From the NCBI RefSeq assembly GCF_014349105.1, contig NZ_JACSJI010000013.1, positions 1 through 64,000 of the forward strand: a stretch of DNA of 64,000 nucleotides, in the 5' to 3' direction. A model generated the notes under the pieces. It was not told the origin of the DNA, searched no databases, and saw nothing but the letters and a program-made list of their open reading frames with translations. Of the stretch, positions 9,438 to 20,480 are shown one piece after another. Made by a program: the position numbers and the translations under genes. The number at the start of each line of letters is the position of its first letter. Within the stretch, counting starts at the first letter, position 1. This stretch comes from Caulobacter sp. 17J80-11 (GTDB taxonomy: Bacteria > Pseudomonadota > Alphaproteobacteria > Caulobacterales > Caulobacteraceae).

Positions 9438-12242
9438 CTAGCGCGCCCGACCCGCCCGGATGCGGATCGGGGCCGTCGGCGCGCGCGTCTCGGTCTGCTC
9501 CAGCACACCTTCCAGCGCCGCCTTCAGGGCGGTGATCCGGCGCGGCTCGGCGAGCCGTTCGCCGTTCTCGTCGTGCACGTAGAAGGCGTCGACGGCGCGC
9601 TCGCCGTAGCTGTCGACGTGGGCGGACTGGATCGACAGGCCGGCGTCGGCCAGCACCCGGGCCAGGTCGGCCAGCAGGCCCGGCCGGTCGCGGCCCGAGG
9701 CCTCGACCACGGTGGCCGCCTTGGTCGCCTCGTTGTCCACCGCCACCGCCGGCGAGATTGCGAAGGCGGCGCTGCGCCCGGTGATCGGTCGCGCCGGGGT
9801 GCGCGTGGCCACGCCCTCGCCGCGGGCCGCGGCTTCGATCTCGTGGCAGACCTTGCCCAGCACCGCCGGATGGCCCGAGCCGTAGGGCTCGCCGCGGGCG
9901 TCCTGCACGTGGAAGACGTCCAGCGCCAGGCCGGTCCTGGAGGTGAACACCCGCGCGCCCACCACGTCGGCGCCGGCCGCGGCCAGGGCGGCGGCGACGT
10001 CGGCGAACAGCCCCTTTCGGTCGCGCGCGGCCAGCACCAGCTCGGCGGCGTTGCGGGCCACCCGGGTGCGGGCCGAGGCCGCCGCGCCGGTCGTCTCGGC
10101 GCGGCGCACCAGGTCGGCGTGGGCGGCCTGCTCGCCTTCGCTGAAGACGGCGAAGTAGGCGTCTTCCATGGAGGCGGCCCAGTCGGCGGCGGCCGGATCA
10201 ACCTCGATCAACCGTCGACGCGCGGCCTCGGCCAGCTCGGCCTGACGGGTGCGCACGCCCGCCGCCGGATCGGCCCCGCGGCCGCCGCGGAAGGCGGCCT
10301 CGGTGGCGGCGTAGAGGTCGCGCATCAGCTGGCCCTTCCAGCCGTTCCACACGCCCGGCCCGACCGCGCGCACGTCGGCGACGGTGAGCACCAGCAGCAG
10401 GCGCAGGCGCTCCGGGTTCTCGACGATGCGGGCGAAGGCGGCGACCGTATCGGGGTCGGCCACGTCGCGCTTCTGGGCGTAGTCGGACAGCACCAGGTGG
10501 TGCTCGACCAGCCAGCTGACCAGTTCGCCCTTGTGACGCGACAGGCCCAGCCGCTCGCAGGCGCGCCGCGCCGCGATGGCCCCGTCCACCGCCTGGCCGC
10601 GCGAGCCGCCCTTGCCGGTGTCGTGCAGCAGCATGGCCAGGTACAGCGCCTCGCGGTCGGCGATCATCGGCAGGATGGAGGCCGACAGCGGGTGCTCCTC
10701 GGCCAGGCGACCCTGCTCGATGTCCTTGATGATCCCGACCGCCCGCAGGGTGTGATCGTCCACCGTATAGGCGTGGTACATGTTCAGCTGGGTCTGGGCG
10801 ACGATGCGTCCGAACTCCGGCAGGAAGCGGCCCAGTAGGCCCGCGTCGTTCATCAGCGTCAGGATGCGGTAAGGCTGGTTCCCCCGCGCCAGGACGTCCA
10901 GAAAGGCCCGCGCGGCTTCCGGATCGCGCCGCAGCCTGGGCGTGACCAGGGCCAGCGACCGGCTGACCGCCGTGAAGGCGTCCGGGTGCAGGTCGAGGTC
11001 CATCTGGTCGGCGGTGCGGAACAGCCGCAGCAGGTTGACCGGGTCCTGCTCGAACACCTTGGGGCCGGCGATCGACAGGCGCCCGTCGTCTTCGACGAAA
11101 CCCTCGACGTCCAGCTTCTTCTTGCGCCGCTTGCGGCTGGGCAGCAGGCGCGACAGGCCCTGCGGGGCCTTGATCCGGTCGGCCTCCAGCTTGGCGCAGA
11201 AGGTGCGGGTCAGGGCCCCCACCTCCTTGGCGGTCAGGAAGTAGCGGCGCATGAACCGTTCGACCGCTGGGGCCTCGCCGCGGCCGGCATAGCCCATCTG
11301 GGCGGCCAGCTCGGCCTGGCGGTCGAAGCCCAGCCGCTCCTCGGCCCGGCCGGCGGCGAAGTGCAGGCGGATGCGCACCGCCCACAGGAAGTCGAAGGCC
11401 TGCTCGAAGGTCCGCTGCTCCTTGCCGGAATACAGGGTCGTCAATGTCTTCAGGCCCAGCGGGCTCTCCGGCGCGAAGTAGCGGGCGATCCAGAACAGGG
11501 TGTTGAGGTCGCGCAGGCCGCCCTTGCCGTCCTTGACGTTGGGCTCGACCTGGTAGCGCGAGGCGCCGGTCTTGGCGTGGCGGGCGTCGCGCTCCTTCAG
11601 CTTGGCCTCGACGAAGGCCGCCGCCGTGCCCTTGATCACGTCCTTCACGAAGCGGGCGCGCAGCTTTTCCGAGAGCGCCGCGTCGCCGGCCAACGGGCGC
11701 ATTTCCAGCAGCGCCGTGCGGATGGTCATGTCCTCGCGGGACAGCTTCACGCACTCGTCGATCGAGCGCGACGCCCAGCCGACCTTCAATCCCAAGTCCC
11801 ACAGGGCGTAGAGCATGAATTCGATCAGGCTCTCGCTGAATGCGGTCTCCTTCCAGGGCCGCAGGAACAGGAGATCGAGGTCGGAATAGGGGGCCAGGAC
11901 GCCGCGCCCGTAGCCGCCGGTCGCCACCAGGGCCAGCCGCTCGCCGGCGGTCGGATTGCGGGTGCGCAGCACGTGCACATGGGCGAAGTCCCACAGCGCG
12001 CGCACCACCACGTCGGCGGCCCGGGCCAGGTCGCGGGCCACCTCCACTCCGCCGGCGCCAGCGTCCAGCCGGGCCTTCGCCGAGGCGCGGCCCTGCTCCA
12101 GCGTCTCCCTCAGGACTGAAAGGGCCAGCCGGCGCCGCTCGACGTCGTCGCCTTCGGTCGCCGCCGCGATCATCTCCAGGCGCGCGGAGACCTCGGCCGG
12201 ATCGGGCGCCAGGGCGCGGGCGGGGCGGGGCAGGGCGGACAT
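9438..12242 (-). CDS. glnD: [Protein-PII] uridylyltransferase / uridylyl-removing enzyme
   Basis: GlnD senses glutamine and adds or removes UMP on PII proteins, controlling nitrogen assimilation. The 934-residue protein has the nucleotidyltransferase motif GGYGRG (109-114) with SDLD (120-123). An HD domain follows in the middle (HAYTVDDHTL and LLHDTGKG), and two ACT domains lie in the last 200 residues. The length matches the family. No Shine-Dalgarno precedes the ATG. TAGCTT lies exactly six bases upstream, with GTGACG 18 bases before that, fitting a leaderless transcript. Confidence 0.96.
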   Translation of the reverse strand: MSALPRPARALAPDPAEVSARLEMIAAATEGDDVERRRLALSVLRETLEQGRASAKARLDAGAGGVEVARDLARAADVVVRALWDFAHVHVLRTRNPTAGERLALVATGGYGRGVLAPYSDLDLLFLRPWKETAFSESLIEFMLYALWDLGLKVGWASRSIDECVKLSREDMTIRTALLEMRPLAGDAALSEKLRARFVKDVIKGTAAAFVEAKLKERDARHAKTGASRYQVEPNVKDGKGGLRDLNTLFWIARYFAPESPLGLKTLTTLYSGKEQRTFEQAFDFLWAVRIRLHFAAGRAEERLGFDRQAELAAQMGYAGRGEAPAVERFMRRYFLTAKEVGALTRTFCAKLEADRIKAPQGLSRLLPSRKRRKKKLDVEGFVEDDGRLSIAGPKVFEQDPVNLLRLFRTADQMDLDLHPDAFTAVSRSLALVTPRLRRDPEAARAFLDVLARGNQPYRILTLMNDAGLLGRFLPEFGRIVAQTQLNMYHAYTVDDHTLRAVGIIKDIEQGRLAEEHPLSASILPMIADREALYLAMLLHDTGKGGSRGQAVDGAIAARRACERLGLSRHKGELVSWLVEHHLVLSDYAQKRDVADPDTVAAFARIVENPERLRLLLVLTVADVRAVGPGVWNGWKGQLMRDLYAATEAAFRGGRGADPAAGVRTRQAELAEAARRRLIEVDPAAADWAASMEDAYFAVFSEGEQAAHADLVRRAETTGAAASARTRVARNAAELVLAARDRKGLFADVAAALAAAGADVVGARVFTSRTGLALDVFHVQDARGEPYGSGHPAVLGKVCHEIEAAARGEGVATRTPARPITGRSAAFAISPAVAVDNEATKAATVVEASGRDRPGLLADLARVLADAGLSIQSAHVDSYGERAVDAFYVHDENGERLAEPRRITALKAALEGVLEQTETRAPTAPIRIRAGRAR

Positions 12243-12273
12243 GGGGGAAAGCTAGGGAGCCCGGGCGAGTTCG

Positions 12274-12693
12274 TCACCCGTTTCGTGCGCGACGGCTCGC
12301 GGACTTACGGCCCACGGTCGCTACGATCCTCACAAAGCGCGGACATTCCGTCAGGCTCGGCGCCGAGCAGGCGGCCGCGTGGCGCAGCCCGTCGCGCATC
12401 CGGGTGAGATGCTCGATGCGCCGGTCGAGCTCCTCGGCCTTGGCGCCGAGCTGCGCCTTGTCGATCTTGGGCCCGCTCGGACCGCCGATCATCCGCGCGA
12501 TCTCTTCGAGCGAGAACCCGGACGTGCGTCCGAGCCCGATCAGCGACAGCCGCTCGAGCGTGGAGGGCGCGAACAGCCGCTTCCGACCCCGGCGACCGGT
12601 CGAGGCGATCAGACCCTTTTCCTCGTAGAAGCGAAGGGTCGAGGCGGGCACGCCCGACTGCCGCGCCAGTTCGGAAATGTCGATGTCGAACAC
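12274..12693 (-). CDS. MerR-family transcriptional regulator
   Basis: The 139-residue regulator has an N-terminal winged-helix domain (ISELARQSGVPASTLRFYEEKGL), followed by a dimerisation helix and a C-terminal segment with two Cys residues (AAACSAP and TECPRF) as possible effector ligands. GTG 12693 is preferred because GAGG lies just upstream and because the operator then falls outside the gene. An ATG at 12723 would place the operator inside the coding sequence. The gene is divergent from the methyltransferase and probably controls it and itself. The effector is unknown. Confidence 0.85.
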   Translation of the reverse strand: MFDIDISELARQSGVPASTLRFYEEKGLIASTGRRGRKRLFAPSTLERLSLIGLGRTSGFSLEEIARMIGGPSGPKIDKAQLGAKAEELDRRIEHLTRMRDGLRHAAACSAPSLTECPRFVRIVATVGRKSASRRARNG

Positions 12694-12695
12694 GC

Positions 12696-12726
12696 TTGAC
12701 CTCAAGTGCACTTGAACTTGCATGCT
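12696..12726 (+). promoter_or_regulatory. MerR-type promoter/operator with perfect 14-bp palindrome
   Basis: A -35 box TTGACC (12696-12701) and a -10-like CATGCT (12721-12726) are separated by 19 bases. The spacer begins with the perfect palindrome TCAAGTGCACTTGA (12702-12715). An overlong 19-20 bp spacer with a dyad between -35 and -10 is the hallmark of promoters twisted open by MerR-family activators. It faces the methyltransferase gene and abuts the regulator's start. Confidence 0.85.
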
Positions 12727-12767
12727 CAAGGAACGGGGCGGGTCCCGCAAGTTGGATGGAGGCGCGC

Positions 12768-13613
12768 ATGAGGAAAGGCGCCGCGGGAGCCGCGATGACG
12801 GCGGCCTATTGGGATGAGGCCGGGGCGGCCTGGGCGGAGCTGCAGGCCCTGTTGGACCGCCTTTACGCACCGATCGGCGAGGCGATAGAGGCGGCGGCCT
12901 TTCCCGGACCCGGAGGCCGGGTGCTCGACGTCGGATGCGGCGCCGGCGCGACCACCCTGGCGATGGCGCGTCGCCTCAGCCCGGCCGGGCGGTGCGTGGG
13001 CGTCGACGTCTCGTCGGCGCTGCTGGACCTGGCCCGCGCGCGTGCCCGGGCCGGCGGCTTGGAGCCACAGGTCGACTTCGTCCTTGCGGACGCCCAGACC
13101 CACGACTTCGGCGAGGCCTCATTCGACGCGGTCATGTCGCGCTTCGGGGTGATGTTCTTCGAGGATTCCGTCGCCGCCTTCGCCAATCTTCGCCGATCCG
13201 TGCGGACCGGCGGCGGATTGGTTTTCGCCTGCTGGCGCGGCCCGGCAGACAATCCCTTGTCGCAGATCCCGGTGCAGGCTGCGTACCCCTATCTGGGGGA
13301 GATTCCGCGTCCCGCGAGGGACGCGCCGGGACGGTTCGCCTTCGCAGACGCCGATCGCGTTCGTCGGATCCTGAAGGACAGCGGCTGGCGCGATGTCGAG
13401 ATCACCCCGCTCGACATTCCGACGCCGGTCACTTTTGAGGAACTGATGACCCTGAGCCTGCGGCTCGGCCCGCTCGGCTCGCTGCTGCCGAAGCAGACCG
13501 ACGCCGTCCGGCGCCAGGTCCACGACGCCGTCGCCGCGGCTCTGGAGCGTTACGTGGAAAATGGGTCCATCCCGATGAGGGCGGCTTGTTGGCTCGTCGC
13601 GGCGAGGGCCTGA
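12768..13613 (+). CDS. Class I SAM-dependent methyltransferase
   Basis: The 281-residue protein has the Rossmann-type SAM site VLDVGCGAGATTLAMA (motif I, about residues 51-66), an acidic VGVDVS motif II, and a D-A-V-M-SRFGVMFF motif IV region. The substrate cannot be told from sequence. GGAGG (12758-12762) lies five bases before ATG 12768. Transcription is probably controlled by the divergent MerR protein through the operator at 12696-12726, so the substrate may relate to that regulator's inducer. Confidence 0.85.
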   Translation: MRKGAAGAAMTAAYWDEAGAAWAELQALLDRLYAPIGEAIEAAAFPGPGGRVLDVGCGAGATTLAMARRLSPAGRCVGVDVSSALLDLARARARAGGLEPQVDFVLADAQTHDFGEASFDAVMSRFGVMFFEDSVAAFANLRRSVRTGGGLVFACWRGPADNPLSQIPVQAAYPYLGEIPRPARDAPGRFAFADADRVRRILKDSGWRDVEITPLDIPTPVTFEELMTLSLRLGPLGSLLPKQTDAVRRQVHDAVAAALERYVENGSIPMRAACWLVAARA

Positions 13614-13682
13614 GCCGTTCACACCGTTTCGTGGGGGACTGGCCCCCGCTAGCCTGCCGATCATCCGCAGGGGAGACGCCCG

Positions 13683-14048
13683 ATGTTCCGGAAGGTCGCT
13701 TTCACCATGTACCCGGTCCGCGACGTGGCGCGGGCCCGCCGGTTCTACGAGGCGACCCTGGGCCTTAAGCCCGGCGCGGTCGGCGGCGAAGGCGAGCGCG
13801 CCTGGATCGAGTACGACCTGCCCGAGGGCGGCTGCCTGGCCATCACCAACGTCACCGGCGACGAGCCGAGCGCCTCGTCCGGCGGCACGATCGCGCTGGA
13901 GGTCGAGGATCTCGACGCCCTGATCGCCGACCTGAAGGCCAAGGGCGTCACCTTCCGGAGCGACGTCATCAAGGGCCCGCACTGCCGGATGGCCGTGTGC
14001 CTGGACAGCGAGGGCAACGCCCTGCTGCTGCACCAACGGGACAAGTAG
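13683..14048 (+). CDS. VOC/glyoxalase-fold protein
   Basis: The 121-residue single VOC module has the beta-alpha-beta-beta-beta pattern of the glyoxalase/bleomycin-resistance/dioxygenase superfamily (VAFTMYPVRDVARARRFYEATLGL at the start, DSEGNALLLHQ at the end). Likely metal ligands include the Glu of the last strand and one or more His residues (HCRM, LHQR). The substrate is unknown. GGGGAGA precedes the ATG, and GCTAGCCT about 30 bases upstream is a possible -10. It ends three bases before a convergent gene. Confidence 0.8.
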   Translation: MFRKVAFTMYPVRDVARARRFYEATLGLKPGAVGGEGERAWIEYDLPEGGCLAITNVTGDEPSASSGGTIALEVEDLDALIADLKAKGVTFRSDVIKGPHCRMAVCLDSEGNALLLHQRDK

Positions 14049-14051
14049 GGC

Positions 14052-14489
14052 TCAGCCGCCGCTGATCGCCACGTCAGGGATCTCGAACCGCTCGGCGCCG
14101 ATGCTCACCTGGTAGAGGTCGATGTCGCGCTTGAAGGACAGCTTCGTGTCGGCGTCGCCCGGTGCGACCGGTTCGAAGCTGGTCGGGGCGCCGCCGGTGA
14201 AGACGATCACCCGCTCGCCGCCGTCCGGCCAGGACACCGTCACCCGACCGCCGCCGGCGCCCTGGCGCACCACGCCGAAACGGCACTGCTTCATCGGTTC
14301 GTCGGCGTGCCGGGCGCAGGGCATGACCCCGATCACCGGCGAGGTCGAGACGATAGGCTTGGCGCCGCTCGTGACCGCCGCCGGCGCGGGGCTGGCCTTC
14401 ATCGGCGCTTCGGTCTGCGCCAGGACGGGCGGGGCGGCCAGGACCGCAACGCAGGCGAAGGCCAGGGCGCGCGGCAGGGAATGGGACAT
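14052..14489 (-). CDS. Small secreted protein, unknown function
   Basis: The 145-residue protein has a signal peptide (residues 1-24, cut after VLA) and a mature part with two Cys (MPCARH and MKQCRF) likely to be disulfide-bonded, followed by a beta-rich C-terminal half. GGAG lies just upstream of the ATG. It lies between VOC and mutS. No family was recognised. Confidence 0.7.
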   Translation of the reverse strand: MSHSLPRALAFACVAVLAAPPVLAQTEAPMKASPAPAAVTSGAKPIVSTSPVIGVMPCARHADEPMKQCRFGVVRQGAGGGRVTVSWPDGGERVIVFTGGAPTSFEPVAPGDADTKLSFKRDIDLYQVSIGAERFEIPDVAISGG

Positions 14490-14547
14490 GGGGAGCTCCT
14501 TCAGCCCCCGGTGAAGTCCCGGCCTCCAGCGCCTGTTCCCGAAACCG

Positions 14548-17223
<2,676 letters not shown>

Positions 17224-17355
17224 CGGCAATCGGGGGGACTTGAAGCCCGGGGAATCGCCCCGGCGACGTGTGGCTTCCTTGTCGCCGAGCGGGGCTTTCG
17301 GCTCAAGCGTGGGATGCGGGACTTGCCGTCGCGGACGGCCGGGGATACGGCCAAG

Positions 17356-17562
17356 CTAGGTGGTTGCCCCTGAGAGGGGGCTGAAAAGGGAACGCGGTGC
17401 GGGCTTACGCCCCAATCCGCGGCTGTGCCCGCAACTGTGAGCGGCGAGGGCCGTGTCCGCCCGCCCTTCCGGATCTGATCCGGGGAGGGCGGCGCCACTG
17501 GGGTGACCCGGGAAGGCGAGGGCGCGTCGGACCTATGACCCGCGAGCCAGGAGACCTGCCGC
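17356..17562 (+). promoter_or_regulatory. Cobalamin (AdoCbl) riboswitch
   Basis: The conserved elements are all present in order: AAAAGGGAACGCGGTG (17385-17400), CGGCTGTGCCCGCAACTGTG, then GCCACTGGG with a GACCCGGGAAGGCGA block, and the invariant B12 box GCCAGGAGACCTGCC at 17546-17560. It lies about 155 bases upstream of the TonB-dependent receptor ATG. Expression is expected to fall when cobalamin is plentiful. The following region around 17565-17700 presumably carries the expression platform. Confidence 0.95.
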
Positions 17563-17716
17563 CGACGTCGCTCGTCCTCGGCCCGGGATCAGGCATGAGG
17601 CGCGGGACTGCTCCGTCGCAGCGACACCGGTCCGGCGTCGTCCCCTGAACAGGGGCGGACCGTGTCGCCCACAGCCCCCGCGCGCGCCGCGCTTGGGGCT
17701 TCGGAGACGAGCGCCA

Positions 17717-19585
17717 ATGAAGCGCCTCCTGCTCTCGACCGCGACCCTCGCGGTCCTTTCCGCCGTGACCCCCGCGGCGGCCGAAACCACCGATGCTGCT
17801 GCTGACGTCGACGAGGTGGTGGTCACCGCCACCCGCCTGGCCACGCCCGTGGAGCTCGCGCCAGGCGCGCGGGTGATCGACGAGGTCGAGATCGAGCGCA
17901 GCGGGGCGGTGTTCGCCGCCGACTTGCTCGACACCGTGCCGGGCCTCAGCGTCTTCGAGAACGGCGCCTATGGCGGCGTCGCCTCGGTGCGCATGCGCGG
18001 GGCCAGCGCCGACAAGACCCTGGTGCTGGTCGACGGCGTGCCGCAGAACGACCCGTCGCAGCCGGCCGGCAGCTTCGACTTCGCCGCCTTCGACCTGGGC
18101 GACGTCAGCCGCATCGAGATCCTGTCGGGACCGCAGGGCTCGCTGTGGGGCTCGGACGCCATCGGCGGGGTGATCAGCTTCACCACCCGCGAGCTGGACG
18201 GGGCGCGCGCCGACCTCGAGGTCGGTTCCTATGACACCGTCCACGTCTCGGCCGCGGCCGGGCGCAGCACCGAGCGCTGGGCCTTGGCGGTCAACGCCGC
18301 CAGCTTCACCACCGACGGCATCTCCAAGGCCGACGCGGCCGACGGAAACACCGAGCGCGACGGTCTGGTCTCCCGCACCGCCGGCCTGAAGGGCCGTTTC
18401 ACCGTCAATGAAAAAGTCCGGCTGGACGCCGCCCTGCGCTACGCCCGGGCCGAGGCCGACATCGACGGCTATCCGGTGTTCAGCCTGGAGGACACGCCCG
18501 AGACCTCCGACAGCGAGAGCTGGTCGGGCCTGGTGCGCGCGGTGGTCGACGGGCCGCTCGACTTCCAGCACCAGCTCAGCTTCAACCGCTACACCATGGA
18601 CCGGGCCAGCGAGGGCGGGGCCTTCCCTTACGCCTATTCGGCCGATCGCGACCTGTGGCGCTGGACCGCCGAGCGGGCCCGCCCGGACGAGCGCTGGGCC
18701 GCCACCTTCGGGGTCGAGCAGGAGGACGTCCGCGCCGACCTCAGCGACGGCTCCAGCGCCGAGCAGGGCGCCTTCTCAGCCTTCGGCGTGGTGCGGGTGA
18801 AGCCGGTCGAGCGGCTGACCGTCACCGGCAGCCTGCGCCGTGACGATCCGGAGACGATCAAGGCGGTCGTCACCGGCCGGGCGTCGGCCACCCTCGACCT
18901 GGGCTGGGGCGTGTCGCTGCAGGGCTCCTGGGGCCAGGGCTTCAAGACCCCGACCATCAGCGAGGCGATGTGCGACTTCTGCTCGCCGCCGGGGCCGTCG
19001 CTGGGCCTGAAGCCGGAGCGGGCGGAGGGCTGGGACGTCGGCCTGGCCTGGCGCTCGGCCGACGGTCGCTTCGACGCCTCGGTCACCGGCTATCGGCTGG
19101 CGGTGCGCGACCAGATCGACTTCTTCTTCGACCTGTCGGACTTCTCCTTCCGGTATCGCAACATCGACCGCACCCAGACGCGAGGGCTGGAGGCCGAGGC
19201 GTCGGCCGAGCTGTTCGCGGGTCTGACCCTGCGGGCGGCCTACGCCTACACCGACGCCGAAGACGCCACGACCGGCGAGCGCCTGCTGCGGGTGCCTGAG
19301 CATCAGGGCTCGGTCGGGGTGGACTGGACCGGCGACCGGGCGCGGGCTTCGCTGACTGTGCGCGGCGAGAGCGAGCAGATGGACGCCGACCCGACGGGGA
19401 CGGTGTTCACGCCGGTGCCGCGCGACGGCTTCGTGGTCGCCGATCTGACCGGCGGCTGGAAGCTCACCGACAAGGTCGAGGCGACGGTCCGGCTGATGAA
19501 CCTTAGCGACCAGCGCTGGCAGCAGACCCTCGGCTACGGCGAGCCTGGCCGTTCGGCCTATGTGGGGCTCAGGCTGCGGTACTGA
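17717..19585 (+). CDS. btuB: TonB-dependent receptor, BtuB-like (cobalamin uptake)
   Basis: This 622-residue outer-membrane receptor has a signal peptide (1-22), a TonB box DEVVVTATR (32-40), and a plug domain with RMRGASADKTLVLVDGVPQN and IEILSGPQGSLWGSDAIGGVI. The beta-barrel ends in a C-terminal aromatic-type strand (YVGLRLRY). The riboswitch upstream supports cobalamin or a corrinoid as the ligand. The ATG has GGAGACGAG before it; an in-frame start at 17693 is less likely. Its 3' end overlaps the convergent aldo/keto reductase by 17 bases. Confidence 0.92.
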   Translation: MKRLLLSTATLAVLSAVTPAAAETTDAAADVDEVVVTATRLATPVELAPGARVIDEVEIERSGAVFAADLLDTVPGLSVFENGAYGGVASVRMRGASADKTLVLVDGVPQNDPSQPAGSFDFAAFDLGDVSRIEILSGPQGSLWGSDAIGGVISFTTRELDGARADLEVGSYDTVHVSAAAGRSTERWALAVNAASFTTDGISKADAADGNTERDGLVSRTAGLKGRFTVNEKVRLDAALRYARAEADIDGYPVFSLEDTPETSDSESWSGLVRAVVDGPLDFQHQLSFNRYTMDRASEGGAFPYAYSADRDLWRWTAERARPDERWAATFGVEQEDVRADLSDGSSAEQGAFSAFGVVRVKPVERLTVTGSLRRDDPETIKAVVTGRASATLDLGWGVSLQGSWGQGFKTPTISEAMCDFCSPPGPSLGLKPERAEGWDVGLAWRSADGRFDASVTGYRLAVRDQIDFFFDLSDFSFRYRNIDRTQTRGLEAEASAELFAGLTLRAAYAYTDAEDATTGERLLRVPEHQGSVGVDWTGDRARASLTVRGESEQMDADPTGTVFTPVPRDGFVVADLTGGWKLTDKVEATVRLMNLSDQRWQQTLGYGEPGRSAYVGLRLRY

Positions 19586-20480
19586 GCCGGGCCGGCGGCG
19601 GCGGGGCGCTCGCCCACAGGCGCGGGTCCAGGGCCCGCGGGTGGTCGAGCGCCAGGGCGCTCCAGTCCAGCTTCGGCGAAGGCGCGCAGGCGGCGGCCAG
19701 CACCGCCCGCAGCTCCGCCGCGGACGTGACCCCCACGATCGCGGCGGAGGCCTCCGGCCGGTCCAGCGCGAAGGCCAGGGCGGCCTGCATCGGGTCGGCC
19801 CCGGCCTCGGCCAGGGTCCGGCGGATGCGCGACAGGCGCGGGCCCGCGTCGGCCAGGCCCACGGGCAGGCCGTCGCGCGGCAGGAACAGCAGGCCCTGCA
19901 GGAAGACCGAGCGCAGGTGGATCTCCACCCCCATGCCGGCCAGGGTCTCCAGCGTGCCGTCCTTGACCAGGCGCTGGTCCAACAGGCTGACCGGCAGCTG
20001 CATCAGGTCGGGCTTGTAGCGGCGGGCCAGCAGCACCGGCTCCTCGGCCGCGTAGGCCGAGATGCCGATCTTCTGGAACAGGCCCTCGTCCTTCAGCTTC
20101 TGTAGCCGGGCCCACAGCTCGCGGCCTTCGGGCCCGAGCAGGTCCTCGGCCGAGTGCACCAGAAGCGCGTGGGCGCGGGCCAGGCCCAGGCTCTGCAGCG
20201 AGCGGCGCGCGCGCGCTTCCAACCGGTCCAGGCCCTCGGACAGGCGCACCGTCTTGGTGACCACCTTGAACGGGCTCGGGAAGGGCCAGCTCTTGCCCAG
20301 CACCCGTTCGGCGTCGCCGTACTGGGCGGCGGTGTCGATCAGGCCGACCTGCGAGCAGGCGGCGTCGTCGAGCAGCTGGCGCACCTCGTCCTCGGGCACG
20401 CGGCCACGGGCGTTGGACACGCCGTAGTCGAGACCGAATTGGGCCGTTCCCAGCCCCAGTTCCGCGCGTCGCACCACCAT
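19569..20480 (-). CDS. Aldo/keto reductase family protein
   Basis: The 303-residue protein has a TIM-barrel aldo/keto reductase pattern: an LGLGTAQFG start, GLIDTAAQYGDAERVLG (catalytic Asp and Tyr), VVTKT (catalytic Lys) and ALLVHSAED (His). The NADPH-binding end reads AAIVGVTSAAELR. Such reductases occur beside GSAM-like aminotransferases in surface-sugar modification clusters, but none of the other sugar genes is nearby. Its ATG overlaps the aminotransferase-like TGA by one base, so the two form a coupled pair. Confidence 0.88.
   Translation of the reverse strand: MVVRRAELGLGTAQFGLDYGVSNARGRVPEDEVRQLLDDAACSQVGLIDTAAQYGDAERVLGKSWPFPSPFKVVTKTVRLSEGLDRLEARARRSLQSLGLARAHALLVHSAEDLLGPEGRELWARLQKLKDEGLFQKIGISAYAAEEPVLLARRYKPDLMQLPVSLLDQRLVKDGTLETLAGMGVEIHLRSVFLQGLLFLPRDGLPVGLADAGPRLSRIRRTLAEAGADPMQAALAFALDRPEASAAIVGVTSAAELRAVLAAACAPSPKLDWSALALDHPRALDPRLWASAPPPPARLSTAA

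Noticed and set aside
12694-12870. Longer N-terminus for the MerR regulator (ATG 12723 or farther upstream)
   Set aside because: It would place the promoter/operator palindrome inside the coding region and adds sequence unlike MerR proteins; GTG 12693 has a better ribosome site.
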